Source: Evernia prunastri (lineage: Eukaryota; Ascomycota; Lecanoromycetes; Lecanorales; Parmeliaceae). Taken from it: 64,000 nucleotides of DNA. The stretch spans positions 1 through 64,000 of the forward strand of contig NKYR01000038.1 of the NCBI GenBank assembly GCA_003184365.1, given 5' to 3'. The position numbers and the translations under genes were made by a program. How positions within the stretch are numbered: the first letter of the stretch is position 1; every line of letters begins with the position of its first letter. The notes under the pieces were generated by a model. The model ran no database searches, was not told the origin of the DNA, and was given only the letters and a program-made list of their open reading frames with translations. This document shows, piece after piece, positions 22,701 through 33,451 of this stretch.

Positions 22701-25700
22701 TGGGATGGTGTGTGTGTGCGTGTGTGTGTGTGATTGTGTGGTTGTGGAGCTCCGTAACATGCACCGACTAGTCCTGGTCCTGGTCTCGTGGACTCCGTAT
22801 ACAACATACGAAATGTAGAATCAAGCAAAGGGATCGGAGCATGTGGAAGCGCACCTCTTGTTTGCCTATTCTGCGCTGGTAACGATGTAAGTTAACGATT
22901 AATATTTATTTTCTCCTGCTGGACATACGTCGCACCGCAGGGTGCGGGAAACTGATCGAGAGATTGTTTGAACCGAGGTTGACCTTGAACATTTGAACCC
23001 CACGGCCTGGCGAGCCGCTGGTGACTGGTCTCCCAATTGGTCTTTGTACATGACTCTTCCATATCCTCCGACATCATCACCAGCATGACGCCTGTCAGCC
23101 TACATTTATTTAATTGTCGTGGCGCCTTCCTGCATTGATAGTCTTGGTAGATTGTTGCTTCTGCCTGGAGGGTGTATAAGTACTAGAAGGAAGCAGTAAG
23201 CGATACGCTACAAGTGGAGGTAATCAATTAGATTAGTGCATATCATTGCGCAGCGGCAGCATGATATGGAAGCTGAAGCCTGAAGTCCTGTGACTTTTGT
23301 TGGATCAAGTAAGGCTTGTACTCTGGAAAGAAGAAATGTCCAAAAGAAACATGCAAAGACAAATAGACAATCACAGATTTGTTTTCTTGGCGGCAGGAGC
23401 TTTGCTTCTTGAGGTAATGATGCACATCTCCGGCCAAAGCTGGACAGCAAGCGCTTTTTCATAAGCGGCAAAGATGAGGGGCTTGAGGCAGTTGAGGGGG
23501 CCCGATTCATCGAGGGGCACCTTTGGCACCTTTGGCACAGGCTTGCATTTCGCAGCATGCAGCCGAGTTTGAGACCCATGAGACCCTATCCTAGTATCTA
23601 CGTAGTAGTATCTAGTATCTACACAGTCCTACCTACCTGCTACCGTACCTTATTATTAGCCCCCAGCCCGGGTGGCCACCAGCCTCTTCTCTTACACATC
23701 TCTGCAACCAATCATAACTCTGCAATTATCTCCACTGCCACATTTCATTTGCCCTTCAAGTTTCAAACGACCCCTCACCGAGCGATAAAGCACACTCCTA
23801 CCGCCTCTAATCAATTTTTTTCAAAATCTCACTCACTGCACTAGTTAGCGGTACTTTTCGCAAGAGTGGAAATTCTGCAGGTTTTGGCCTCGCCCGAACA
23901 TCCACCAGATCCGACCGCCGCGAGAGAAAAAAGAAAAAAAAAGGAAAGGAAAGATAGAACACACTCGGAAGGCCAGCGCAGCCTTTCGTATCGTAGTCGG
24001 ACCTTTCGGCTTTTCTCATGACTGCCTCGATTAATGCAATTCATCATCAGTCTGAGCCATCTCCCAGCTGATCCAAGGATCATCATCCACGCATGCCGCT
24101 CTTGGCCTTCGCAAAAGACAATGATCATCCCTGAACTCTGGAATTTGCTGTCGTGGCCTCAATAGTTCTTCGCCTTCAAGCCTTGTACCACACAACTTTG
24201 TCCCGCGACTACATCAATCATGATAATACTTGATTGGGGCCTAGATGGACTGGCGTTTACTGACTGTAAGGCCATTGCCGCTGAGACATTGCACCTTCCC
24301 TGCTCTTCCGATTAGTCTGCTTGCAGTATCGCCGTCGGCTGCCTCGATTCCAGCGCACTTCTCTGGCTGGTACAGCACATCAAAGAATGGAGACGGCAGA
24401 TTTGATGATGACCAACCCTGAAGCACGCCTCTCATTAATCATTGGAATGGAATGTAGGATCCAGTCAGCATGTCGACAAACAAGCCAACACTCTTCGCTT
24501 CCGACACCTCATCTAAATGCCTTCTTATCCGTGTTGTATCACGGCTTCAAAACACTACTCAGCAGAAAGTTGTTGATCCCTGGTATTTACCTTCGGCTGG
24601 CACTTGCTTACTGCAGTATGCTTCGGACTCCCAACAGCCTAGCGTATTATTGATCCCCACCGCCGCTCTCCATTGCTGCGCCAGGCAGGATTGCGAATTT
24701 GTCAAACGTCGCATGTCCACGGTAGGCTTTGTTGTATGTAGAGTAACACCGCTCGTGCATACGACACTTTCTAGTCGTGCCGAGCAAAGACCGCTCAGAT
24801 GATGGGGCTTGGCCGTAGATGCGTGGTATTTTCGGCAGCATGAGGAAGCATAAGGCAGCATAAATTTCTTAGCTCGAGAACCAACCAGAGCTTTGGCAAG
24901 ATAATTGCTTGAGACGAAGACCCGATGACCGCCACCGGCATGAAGCCAGTCAGTCCGAGCAGGAGAACTTTAGTGGTTTGAGTGATTTCTTTGACGGCAT
25001 AGGCCATAGGGAAGTTTCTTCTACCTACGTATCTTGATTTTCTGCAAGCGGGAAGCCTGGATGAAGATGGGGAGAGACTAAAAGTTGGAGTTTAGGAGAC
25101 AAGTAGGCAGGCTGGTCGCCGAACAAGGATTCTGATTCGCCAATCACCGCTGCTTCCGGACCCAAATCTCACACACATTAACACGGATTATAGCAACAGA
25201 CAAGATACTAGCGAATTAATGCCATGACCAGACCTGCATTCCCTTTTCCAACCAGCATCAGCTGGTGCATTGACTTCCCGCAGTCCTTCCTTTGATACTC
25301 TGATCCCGGGAAAAGATCCAGATCTCTCTTTCTTCGCGTCTTCGCCTTGCAGCCTGCGTCTTGCCCCCTTTATACATTACATGAGACCAGAGTATTTCGG
25401 GCCTTTGTTGTTGGAAGCTGAACATTTCATTTTCAATGATTTGATGATGCCTATCAACCGGCATTTGCTTGGGCGCTATTATTATCTTAAATTACGGGGG
25501 GATGGATGGACATGGGGTGACGGTGACAGTATGCAGGTTTGCTTTGCTTTACTTTCGCTTCTCCCGTACTCGATGCCAAGAGTACATTAAAAGAATAATC
25601 TGCAACTCTAGTCGCGGTCGTGTCGTAGTCCTTCAATCCTGATGTAAAAGTGTTTAGGTAGCGGTACGGCCGTACGTACGAGATCACCAACTCTGACACA

Positions 25701-27205
25701 AGGCAACTTCGCTTCAAGAATAATGAATCCATCCAGCACCCCCACCTGTCGCTTTCCTTTCTTCCTTTCTTCCTTTTGTACCGGCGGTCCAGGGTTTTAG
25801 AGGCACTTTACTTGCCTTGTTTGTTATAGCCTCTAATCGGTCATCAAGTCATTACTCGGATATTGAGAGGAAAAGCGCCAATCAGCTGGCGCCATCTGCC
25901 ACTTTCTGGCATTTGCCTTTCCCTGAAATTTGTGAATCACATTTTGCTTGTCTGGCGGCAGTGAACGGGGTAGCCGCTTTACCCCATGTAGTTTAGATCA
26001 AGCTATGCCTCTAGCAGCCCAAAGAGCAAACGCAACACTTCCGCTTAGCTGCTAGCATCAGACATCGTCTAAGTAAGTAAGTAAGAAGCAACAAGGCTCC
26101 TTGAATCATCCTTCCCAGCCTAGACTGTAAACACATCACCCCCCCCCCCCCTCTCCCTCACTCCTGCCCCCTTCTCTTCCCCCGATTTGCACCAGGGCCC
26201 TTTTTTCCTTCTTTTATTAACCACCACTTATTAATATTGCGTATTCACATTGACACCTCCACCGCGGCACGCCGCGTTCGGTAGCATAATGGCTCGTATC
26301 ATTGGGTCTGATACATAGCTCGGTCGCCCTTGCTACCCTTTGTGCATGGGATACAATCATACAAATTCACACTCTTCACACTAGGCACTAATCATCTTAA
26401 TCCCTTCAAAAATCCGCTTTGGTGGCTCTAGCACACTATTGAAAGCTTCCATCGCCCGGGAACACACTTTCCTCTCGCCCCAAACTCCCTCTGCTGTTCA
26501 CCCAAAGGAAGGGGGAAAAAAGACAACGGTGCAAGACCTCCACACGAATTTACACCAAGTCACCAAGGGGGTTCAATGATCATCAGTCTCCCCTTTTAAG
26601 CTTGGAACATTCTGGGAACCTTGAAATTATCATCATCCATTATTCTCATACCTACCTATGTGCCGGATGAGCAACATCATCATACTTTCATTCCCTTAAC
26701 CAGCTCTCTTTCACCTTACTCCTCTTTAGTCTTTACCAACCTTCTCTTAATTCCATTTCCCAAACGCCTCTGCTGCGTCCCGCCGGGGTATGCACTTTTC
26801 ATTAATCCTTCCTTGTACCACTCACTAGGGTCAATTTCCACATGGATACTTCCCAATCCATCACTAGCTCTCATTCTCCCTCATTGTGAACCACAACAAA
26901 CGGGCAAATAATAGTTGAAAAAAGCTTCATTGCTCCTGTCAATGAGACTCATGGCCACCACCAAGCCACTGCAATCGTCGTCTTTCCTCTCTCATTGATC
27001 TCTCTTCTTTGCCCTTCACCCACCCACTTTTACCTACATCAAACTTTCACAGCAGCTGAGTTGGGCTGCGGTCAGACTTGCGCCCACTCCATGACTATCC
27101 ACGCCAACCAAGATCATACAGAATACCACGCTACGATCCACCCTCAGTGCCGGAGTCACCCGTCTCAACCCCTCACTTGACGACCTCTCTCCATGAGCAG
27201 CTCCA
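19706..27205. other. Long gene-poor region (7.5 kb)
   Basis: I find no gene with recognisable family motifs on either strand. Weak open stretches near 20919-21341 and 21438-21788 (plus), 20418-20991 and 24795-25007 (minus, partly hydrophobic) lack splice or homology support. The region holds homopolymers and microsatellites (T9G14 at 22641-22663, TG repeats 22708-22738, C13 near 26139-26151) and repeated TACCTACC-type motifs. The last kilobase is C/T-rich and probably includes the promoter and long 5' UTR of the cyclin gene. Confidence 0.5.
22641..22738. repeat. Homopolymer T/G tract and TG microsatellite
   Basis: A run of nine T and fourteen G (22641-22663) is followed by a (TG)n stretch with one interruption (22708-22738). 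Homopolymers of this kind are prone to length error. Confidence 0.85.
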
Positions 27206-29293
27206 ATGCTACACCTTCAGCAACCTCCCTTCATGCCTTCAACACATCTGTCGGAACGTCCTAATCCGAATGACATCCTCCCTCCTTTCCCGCAACGAGA
27301 CTTTGACTGGAACTGGGGCAAGGGCAACGCTGCGTCAAGAGCTGGACAGAACCCACATCTACCGTGCAGTCATTACTTCCCGGAGAGTGTGAGGGGATGT
27401 GAACTTCCAGGCCACAAGCACGGCCTTTGCACCCCACCAAGAGACATGAACGGCATAAACGGCAATCCGCTGTTAGTATCTAACGCCGAGGGAACACAGT
27501 ACAAGCGTGTCCCAGTTGCTGCGTCAAACGGCCCCTTATACCAGGCATCGCTTCCTACCCTCGACAACTCAAAGCAAGCCAGCAACCGTCAGCCCTTCTA
27601 CAATTCCTACTACTCTGCAACAAGGCCTCAAAGTCCGGTGCCAGCTAAGAAAGAACATGCGGCGCAGAGTGAGCAGACGGCCCGACGAAGAGCATCCAAC
27701 GATAGCAACTCAATCGCTTCCCATCTCCAGATACCTGCCTCGATCAACGACAGCAAGGGCAGCTTGCCTGAATTTGCAGCCCAGGTGGGACGATTGCCCC
27801 CCCTTGGTCCCCGAAGTCGCTCGTACTGACGGTGCCCAGGTAACCTGCTTCTTCTGGTTCGAGTCCTATTCCACCCTTCGCTTGGTTGAAGATGCATCAT
27901 ATGTTCCTACGCCATCAGCGCCACTCGTATCCGAAGCAATGCCAACGACCGGGTTTCGGAAATGGGTGACAACCATACTTTCTATGACTCAGGTCTCTCA
28001 GAATGTAATCCTTCTGGCTTTGATGTTCATTTACCGGCTGAAGAAGTTCAATCCTGGCGTGAAAGGGAAGGTTGGGAGCGAATTCAGGCTTCTAACCGTT
28101 GCGTTAATGCTAGGGAACAAGTGTACGCTCGCCTTGCCCGAACGCACCCACTGTATAGAGGTTGACGATTTGTAGTTCTGGATGACAATACATACACCAA
28201 CAAAACTTGGGCAGAAGTATCAGGCATTTCTGTCCAGGAAATACACGTCATGGAGGTGGAGTTCCTGAGCAATATGCGATATACTCTCTTCGCCTCCCAG
28301 GAAGAATGGAAGGCGTGGCATGTTAAGCTCGGCAAGTTCTCTGACTACTATGACAAGGCGTCACGGTTCCGAGTAGATAATATGGCTCGCAACATGACTC
28401 TCCCAACGCCTCAGTTCAATGGGCATCCACATCTTCCATCGCCTCCAGTGTCACAGAACACATCGCCGCCGTTCATGACGAACCCATCCCCGGGGCATCC
28501 AGCACTCCCTCATCCATTGTCCGTACCTCCATACCATGCCCCGAACATATCATCGCCGGCGTTGCCAATGCCGGACGTCGATCCGAAGTGCTGGTCACGA
28601 AAGCGGAGCCTTGAAGACCATAGCTTAGAACCACCGGCAAAGAGGCTTTCCTCGTTGAATCCTTCCGCAGCTTCAAGCACGACCCTGACGCCCTCTACGG
28701 TAAAGAACACTACCCCCCCCGTACCAAGGCTACCAATGCCGAACCTTTCGATATCTACAGGAAGCCAGCATGGCTCGTCGCCAGCACAGCTGCCAACGTC
28801 ATCAGGAAGGGCAATGTCGACTGTCTTCCCCGGGTCCAATCGTTGGCCGCCAAATGGCACGCTGCCTTCACTTCAGTCTTCAACCTACTTTAGCCAGCCG
28901 GCCAGTGCGAGAAGTGGTTCTCCATTGACGGGGCAGCCCAATAAGCAGTCTCCCTATGCCACAGGCCCCTCGACTCCTTCACCAACCTCTTACCAATTTC
29001 CTCAAAGTGCGCAGACGCCTAATGGTCTCTCGCCTTCGGGATTCCCGGCACCGAGGAGTTCGCCATACAAACCTATCCGAGGTGTAAACACGCTCCTAGT
29101 TCCACCACCATCAGCGTCTATACAAAACCAAGCTCAAAATGTCTCTTACGATCAGATGCACTACCAGCCACTAGGCAAGCCTATCAGCGAGCAGAGACGA
29201 GGCGTCTTACCATATCTGCCCTTCGAGACCTGGTCACAGCCTCATCATATGCAGAATCAGAATTACCTTCCCCAACCAGATTTTGCCTCGTAA
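27206..29293 (+). CDS. clg1: Clg1/Pho80-type cyclin (start uncertain)
   Basis: Three exons (27206-27784, 27840-28122, 28176-29293) give 659 residues. Residues about 190-330 form a Pho85-type cyclin box: EFAAQVTCFFWF, GFRKWVTTIL, NVILLALMFIYRLKK, LLTVALMLGNKFLDDNTY, KTWAEVSGI and VMEVEFLSNMRYTLF. This resembles Clg1 of yeasts, a partner of the Pho85-like kinase. The long Pro/Ser-rich tail is typical of the filamentous-fungal form. Both introns agree in phase and rejoin conserved blocks. An in-frame stop lies just before the ATG at 27206, yet the adjacent upstream frame (27060-27204) reads as Pro-rich protein, so a one-base deletion near 27205 or an unseen intron may hide the true N-terminus. 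Confidence 0.85.
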
Positions 29294-30034
29294 GGCATTC
29301 TTGCTCGAGCGTTGTTTTTCCTATCCGAGTTCTTGGCTTGAGCAAAGTGCTTGCTCAAAACGTCCTGACACGGTTATGCATTTATGGAGGTTATTTGTAC
29401 TTGCATAGCGTGGCGCTTCTACTCGGGACAGCAATAGCATTATGGCACTGCAGCGAGCTGCTAGCTTTAACCAAGCATGCCACGGCGTTTTTTGAACGGT
29501 TTCGGTTACTATTCGAGGTCCTAGCATCTCTAACTAGCTTGTACATAAAGGGACACTCATATTTTTCAATACCTGATGTGGAGCCTCATTGTGACATTCT
29601 TTCCGAGGGCAAAGATGTGCATTTCAAAGTTACATGACAGCTCTGGGGCTGGGTGGAGTGGATAGAGCCTAGAGACTGAAGACGAGAGATCTTTGCTTAG
29701 GTCCTCTCGAGCCTCCGACAGTACTTGTTCAGGAGGACAGCAGGGCTTTCCATGCTTGACCCGATGACCTCCACTCTTGAACAAAGGTTGCAGTATAAGC
29801 TTTCTTACTTCTCCAGTCAAGAGCACTGTGGGCACCTGAGAAGATTTCCATTGCCTAGCCTAAGGACCAAACGTAAAGGCTGAAGTACCTACCTACTTGA
29901 AATCCGCGGTGCTTGCTCCTCGCAATAAGCGCGGTTTTCGGTCCAATAAGCGCTGCGGGATGACGCAGCAACATGAATTCGTCGATGCCAAGCAACAACT
30001 TCTTCTGCGCCAACAATGTAGGACGCAGCTCAGT
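29294..30034. other. Intergenic between cyclin and hydrolase
   Basis: 3' flank of the cyclin gene and 5' flank of the hydrolase, with a TACCTACCTACTT motif near 29887. The frame of the hydrolase first exon stays open upstream to about 29897, so a longer N-terminus is possible. Confidence 0.45.
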
Positions 30035-31745
30035 ATGCACAAGACCTTGCTTCTTTGCTTCATACATGGCTTCAAGGTAATTTCGCTATCTTAATTGCTT
30101 ATTTAGGGCCTCACTGATTGAGAACAGGGCGGTGATGACACCTTTGGCGGATTCCCAGGTAAATCGTTTCTGACAGGTTGCTTCCTATCCGGCAACAGTC
30201 TGCATCCAAGACTGGTCTCACGACCCCATCGCATGTCATCGGATGGGGTTCTTTACCCTCTTATGTACCCTAGAATTGTCTCAGGGGGAAGTTCCGCTTT
30301 TGAGAGGAGCATGCTGACTTCGAAGCCCACATCTAGAGCACCTCCGGGCTCTGGTCAGCCATGCTCTTCCCAACATCACGGTGAAGGCGGTGACTTATCC
30401 TAAATTCGAGACGAGAGGGGATCTGAAGGATTGTGTTGGCCGATTTAGAGAATGGTACGCGGGTCTCCAAACCTCTCATCCTATCAGGCGCAATGGGCTG
30501 ACAAGATCCACATGCAGGCTTCAAGACAAAGTCATAGACCTCGAGGTCGCGGCCTCCACTCCTTCACCTACTATTGACCCAGGGGTCCATACAATTTTGA
30601 TAGGGCACAGCATGGGCGGAATAGTTGCAGCAGAAACCCTCCTTACCATAACGTCCGACCCACCTATACCGTCCTCCTCAGATACCAAATCCGACCCAAC
30701 CGATCCTCTTCCGTCAACCGCCGCTCATACTCAAAAGACGACAGCGAACTTTGCAGAGACAAACCTAGAGCAAAATTCGGGTCCGTCCACGCCTCAACCG
30801 AAGAGCGTTTCCCGCCCTTCGACTCCTCGGCCCGACAGCTCATCCTTCATGTTCCCCTATATCCAAGGCATTCTAGCCTTTGACACACCCTACCTCGGGA
30901 TATCTCCTGGCGTTGTCGCCCACGGGGCTGAACAGCACTACAAGAGCGCTTCATCCGCGTACAGTGCGATCTCCGAAGTTGCTGGCGTCCTCGGATATGG
31001 CTCCTCGTCCAACAATAAGAACACGCCTAAATCATCGCAGCAGCAACAAGCTAATCAGAAGATGTTGACACAAGGTGCCGATGCCATGTCTGCTTCTATG
31101 ACGAATGCGACTGGTGATGCAGCGGCTGTACCGGCCTGGCAGAAGTGGGGCAAGTACGCGATGTTTGCAGGTGCGGCGGGAGCAGTCGCTGCTGGAGGGG
31201 CTGCGGCATATTTAAAGAGAGATACAATCACAGAAGGCTGGTCCTTCATTGGGTCTCACCTTGAGTTCGTGGGATGTCTGGCTAAGGGGGAAGAACTCAA
31301 AAGCCGGCTGGAGAGAATAATTAAGCTGAATAAGGAACGAGGTATCGGTTTCGCAGACCTCATCACCGTCCTCGGAAAGGGTGCCCCTCGGCAAAATAGA
31401 TCAGGCACCCCGCTCGCCGGAGGTTTCGTCGAAATTGGCGCTGTAGAAGGGATTGCCCCAAACGATAGGACCTTTTGCACCATCCCCAAAAGCGAAACAA
31501 ATAGAAGATTCTTCAAGAAAGCAAAGAACGACAAGGCCAACGATGAGATGCAGGCTCATATGAACATGTTTGGCGCAAGTGGGAACAGTGGATATTTTGC
31601 GCTGTGTGAGAGGGCGAAGGTGTTGGTCGTGAATTGGGTGGCCCCGGAGAACAGCGCGTGGTATAGAGAGAGCACGCCCTTGAAGGGGACGGCGGGCAAG
31701 GGCTTGGAGAAAATGGAGTTAGGAGATGAGCCGAACGTTGCATAG
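30035..31745 (+). CDS. Serine alpha/beta hydrolase (DUF676/lipase-like)
   Basis: Four exons (30035-30076, 30128-30158, 30337-30454, 30518-31745) give 472 residues. The start MHKTLLLCFIHGFKGGDDTFG contains the HG oxyanion loop. VTYPKFETRGDL follows. TILIGHSMGGIVAAETLL (about 88-105) is the nucleophile elbow, with Ser near residue 94. ILAFDTPYLGISPGVVAHG is the next conserved strand and loop. An Ala/Gly-rich hydrophobic stretch (around 31150-31215) may be a membrane segment. Substrate is unknown; such fungal proteins are usually called lipase-like or DUF676. Intron 3 (30455-30517) is 63 bp with no stop in frame, so retention would add 21 residues. Exon 2 is only 31 bp and intron 2 is 178 bp. 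Confidence 0.8.
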
Positions 31746-32168
31746 GAGCCTGTGATTGTTTGAGGATGAAGTTTAGTGTGGGATGTGAACTGATTGTATG
31801 GGTTTCACAGGAAAGGAAAGGCATGCGGCTGACTACGAGCACTGGGAGTTTGCGAGAAGGACGGTGGGATAGATGGCGTGTTTGCGCGATACCTGTTGCA
31901 TTTTCAAAGATGTCCTCGTTCTTGAACGGGTAAAACCAAGCTGGACCATCAACGTTCTTCCCAGGACTCGTGATGATTGTTGCACACTCTTCGCGGAACC
32001 GTACAGCGGAATTGCGAGCAGAGTCGAAGAAAAGGCCAACTCGTCAGCCTCAAGCGCAAAGACAAATATGCCCTGAAGCGCCGTTTTTCTGAGTTCCAGA
32101 CAGGCTTCTTCCCTCGACCTTGACTCCTGATCACGTAATGTCGTCTATCATGTATTCGACCTGCCGTG

Positions 32169-33136
32169 CTATCGCCGCAGACTATCCAACCGAGCCTGGA
32201 GATCATCATCGTCTGTTCCACCTCCTCCGCCGCCGCCCCCGCCTGGTCCTCCTCCTCCACCACCTATAGCTTCTGCGACCCGACCGTCTGCGACCGCTGT
32301 CTTCTGGAGGCCTGAGGGTGTTTCGCCCATCTGTACCAAGAAACAAATTAGCCAGTTGCACTTTCTCCAAAGCCCAGGACTCTGCTATCCCAACAAGAAC
32401 TATGCCTTCGCATTCAGGAGATGCACATACCGCCTGCCCCAAATCCACCCCAATCTCATCCAGCACCTCCTTCACCACCTCCTCCCCCTCCTCTTCGTCC
32501 TCTAGCCCCGTCACGTCGTCTATCGCATCGTCCATCATTTCCTGCCGCTGATCCATGATGTCGTTTTCCTTTTCAAACTCCATGGCTATGCGCTGTAGAG
32601 CTGGGAGGTTCATCTGCCGGTTCATGGATCCGAGGAGGGAGGTCGCGCCTTTCATGCTTTGCATCATTTGTTCGTTGGAGCGCACGGTTTGGATGCGGAG
32701 GGATATGGCTTGTAGTTGGGTGCGCATGGAGTAGAATTTCTGTATGTATCTGGGTTGAGGGAGAGGGAGTATTAGCTTTACGAGAGCGCCTTTGACAACC
32801 TTGAGAACCCTTCAAGACGGAGGGGATCCAATCGAATACGGAGTCAGCGTACCTCCTCGTCCTGACCAGGTCTTTTGCTTGGATTTTACAGGCTCCCATT
32901 TGCCCATTCTTGGCGCTCTTCTTTATATCTTGGATGAGCTTCTTCTCTTGATTCTCGAGCTTTACCCGCTCACGGTCGAGCTCCCTCTGCGTCTTCTCTA
33001 GAGCTCGTTGGTGCTTTCGTAACCGTTCTGCCGGCGTCATGCGCTTCCCGAAGGCCCATTCGACGATCTGGCGGAGAGGTTAGCTATGAGCTTGGGTGTT
33101 AAGTGGGGTGGTACGGGCGGGGCTGTTTACATTCAT
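32169..33136 (-). CDS. vps2: ESCRT-III subunit Vps2/Did4 (CHMP2)
   Basis: Four exons on the minus strand (33136-33131, 33067-32853, 32749-32431, 32330-32169) give 233 residues. The protein polymerises with Vps24/Snf7 on endosomes to make multivesicular bodies. The start after splicing is MNIVEWAFGKRMTPAERLRK, the family hallmark. A basic helix-rich core follows (QEKKLIQDIKKSAKNGQM, DLVRTRRY, QLQAISLRIQTV, GSMNRQMNLP), then an acidic tail (DAIDDVTGLEDEEEGEE). The C-terminal DDDLQARLDSLRR is an MIM1 helix for the Vps4 ATPase MIT domain. A Gly-rich linker precedes it. The first coding exon is only six bases (ATG AAT). All introns are GT-AG with matching phase. Confidence 0.93.
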
Positions 33137-33451
33137 GTTGGCGGATAAGATTTGTTACTGAGAGGCATGGACGGGGAGGTTTGAGGAAGGGTAAGAATGA
33201 AGAGAGCACCAAATCAATTGAAAGGATTGATGCTCTGATGTTGCTGCCTTGTGAAGCTGTTGAAGCTCGATAGATCGCGGCTGGATGACGCTCCTCTGTC
33301 AAAAAGGCGCTAGCGGCGGAACGCGCCATTGGGTCAAGGAGTGCGGCGAATTCTTCCTTTTGCAACTCAACAATGAACTTCTTTCCATGACCACCTACTG
33401 AATACCCTTTGAGTCTTACGTCCCATTCACCTTCTTGATACCTTCCTGGTC
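33137..33451. promoter_or_regulatory. Shared divergent promoter of vps2 and fzo1
   Basis: The start codons of the two divergent genes are 315 bp apart, so both promoters lie here. I see no clear TATA box; the segment is not open in any long frame. Confidence 0.5.
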
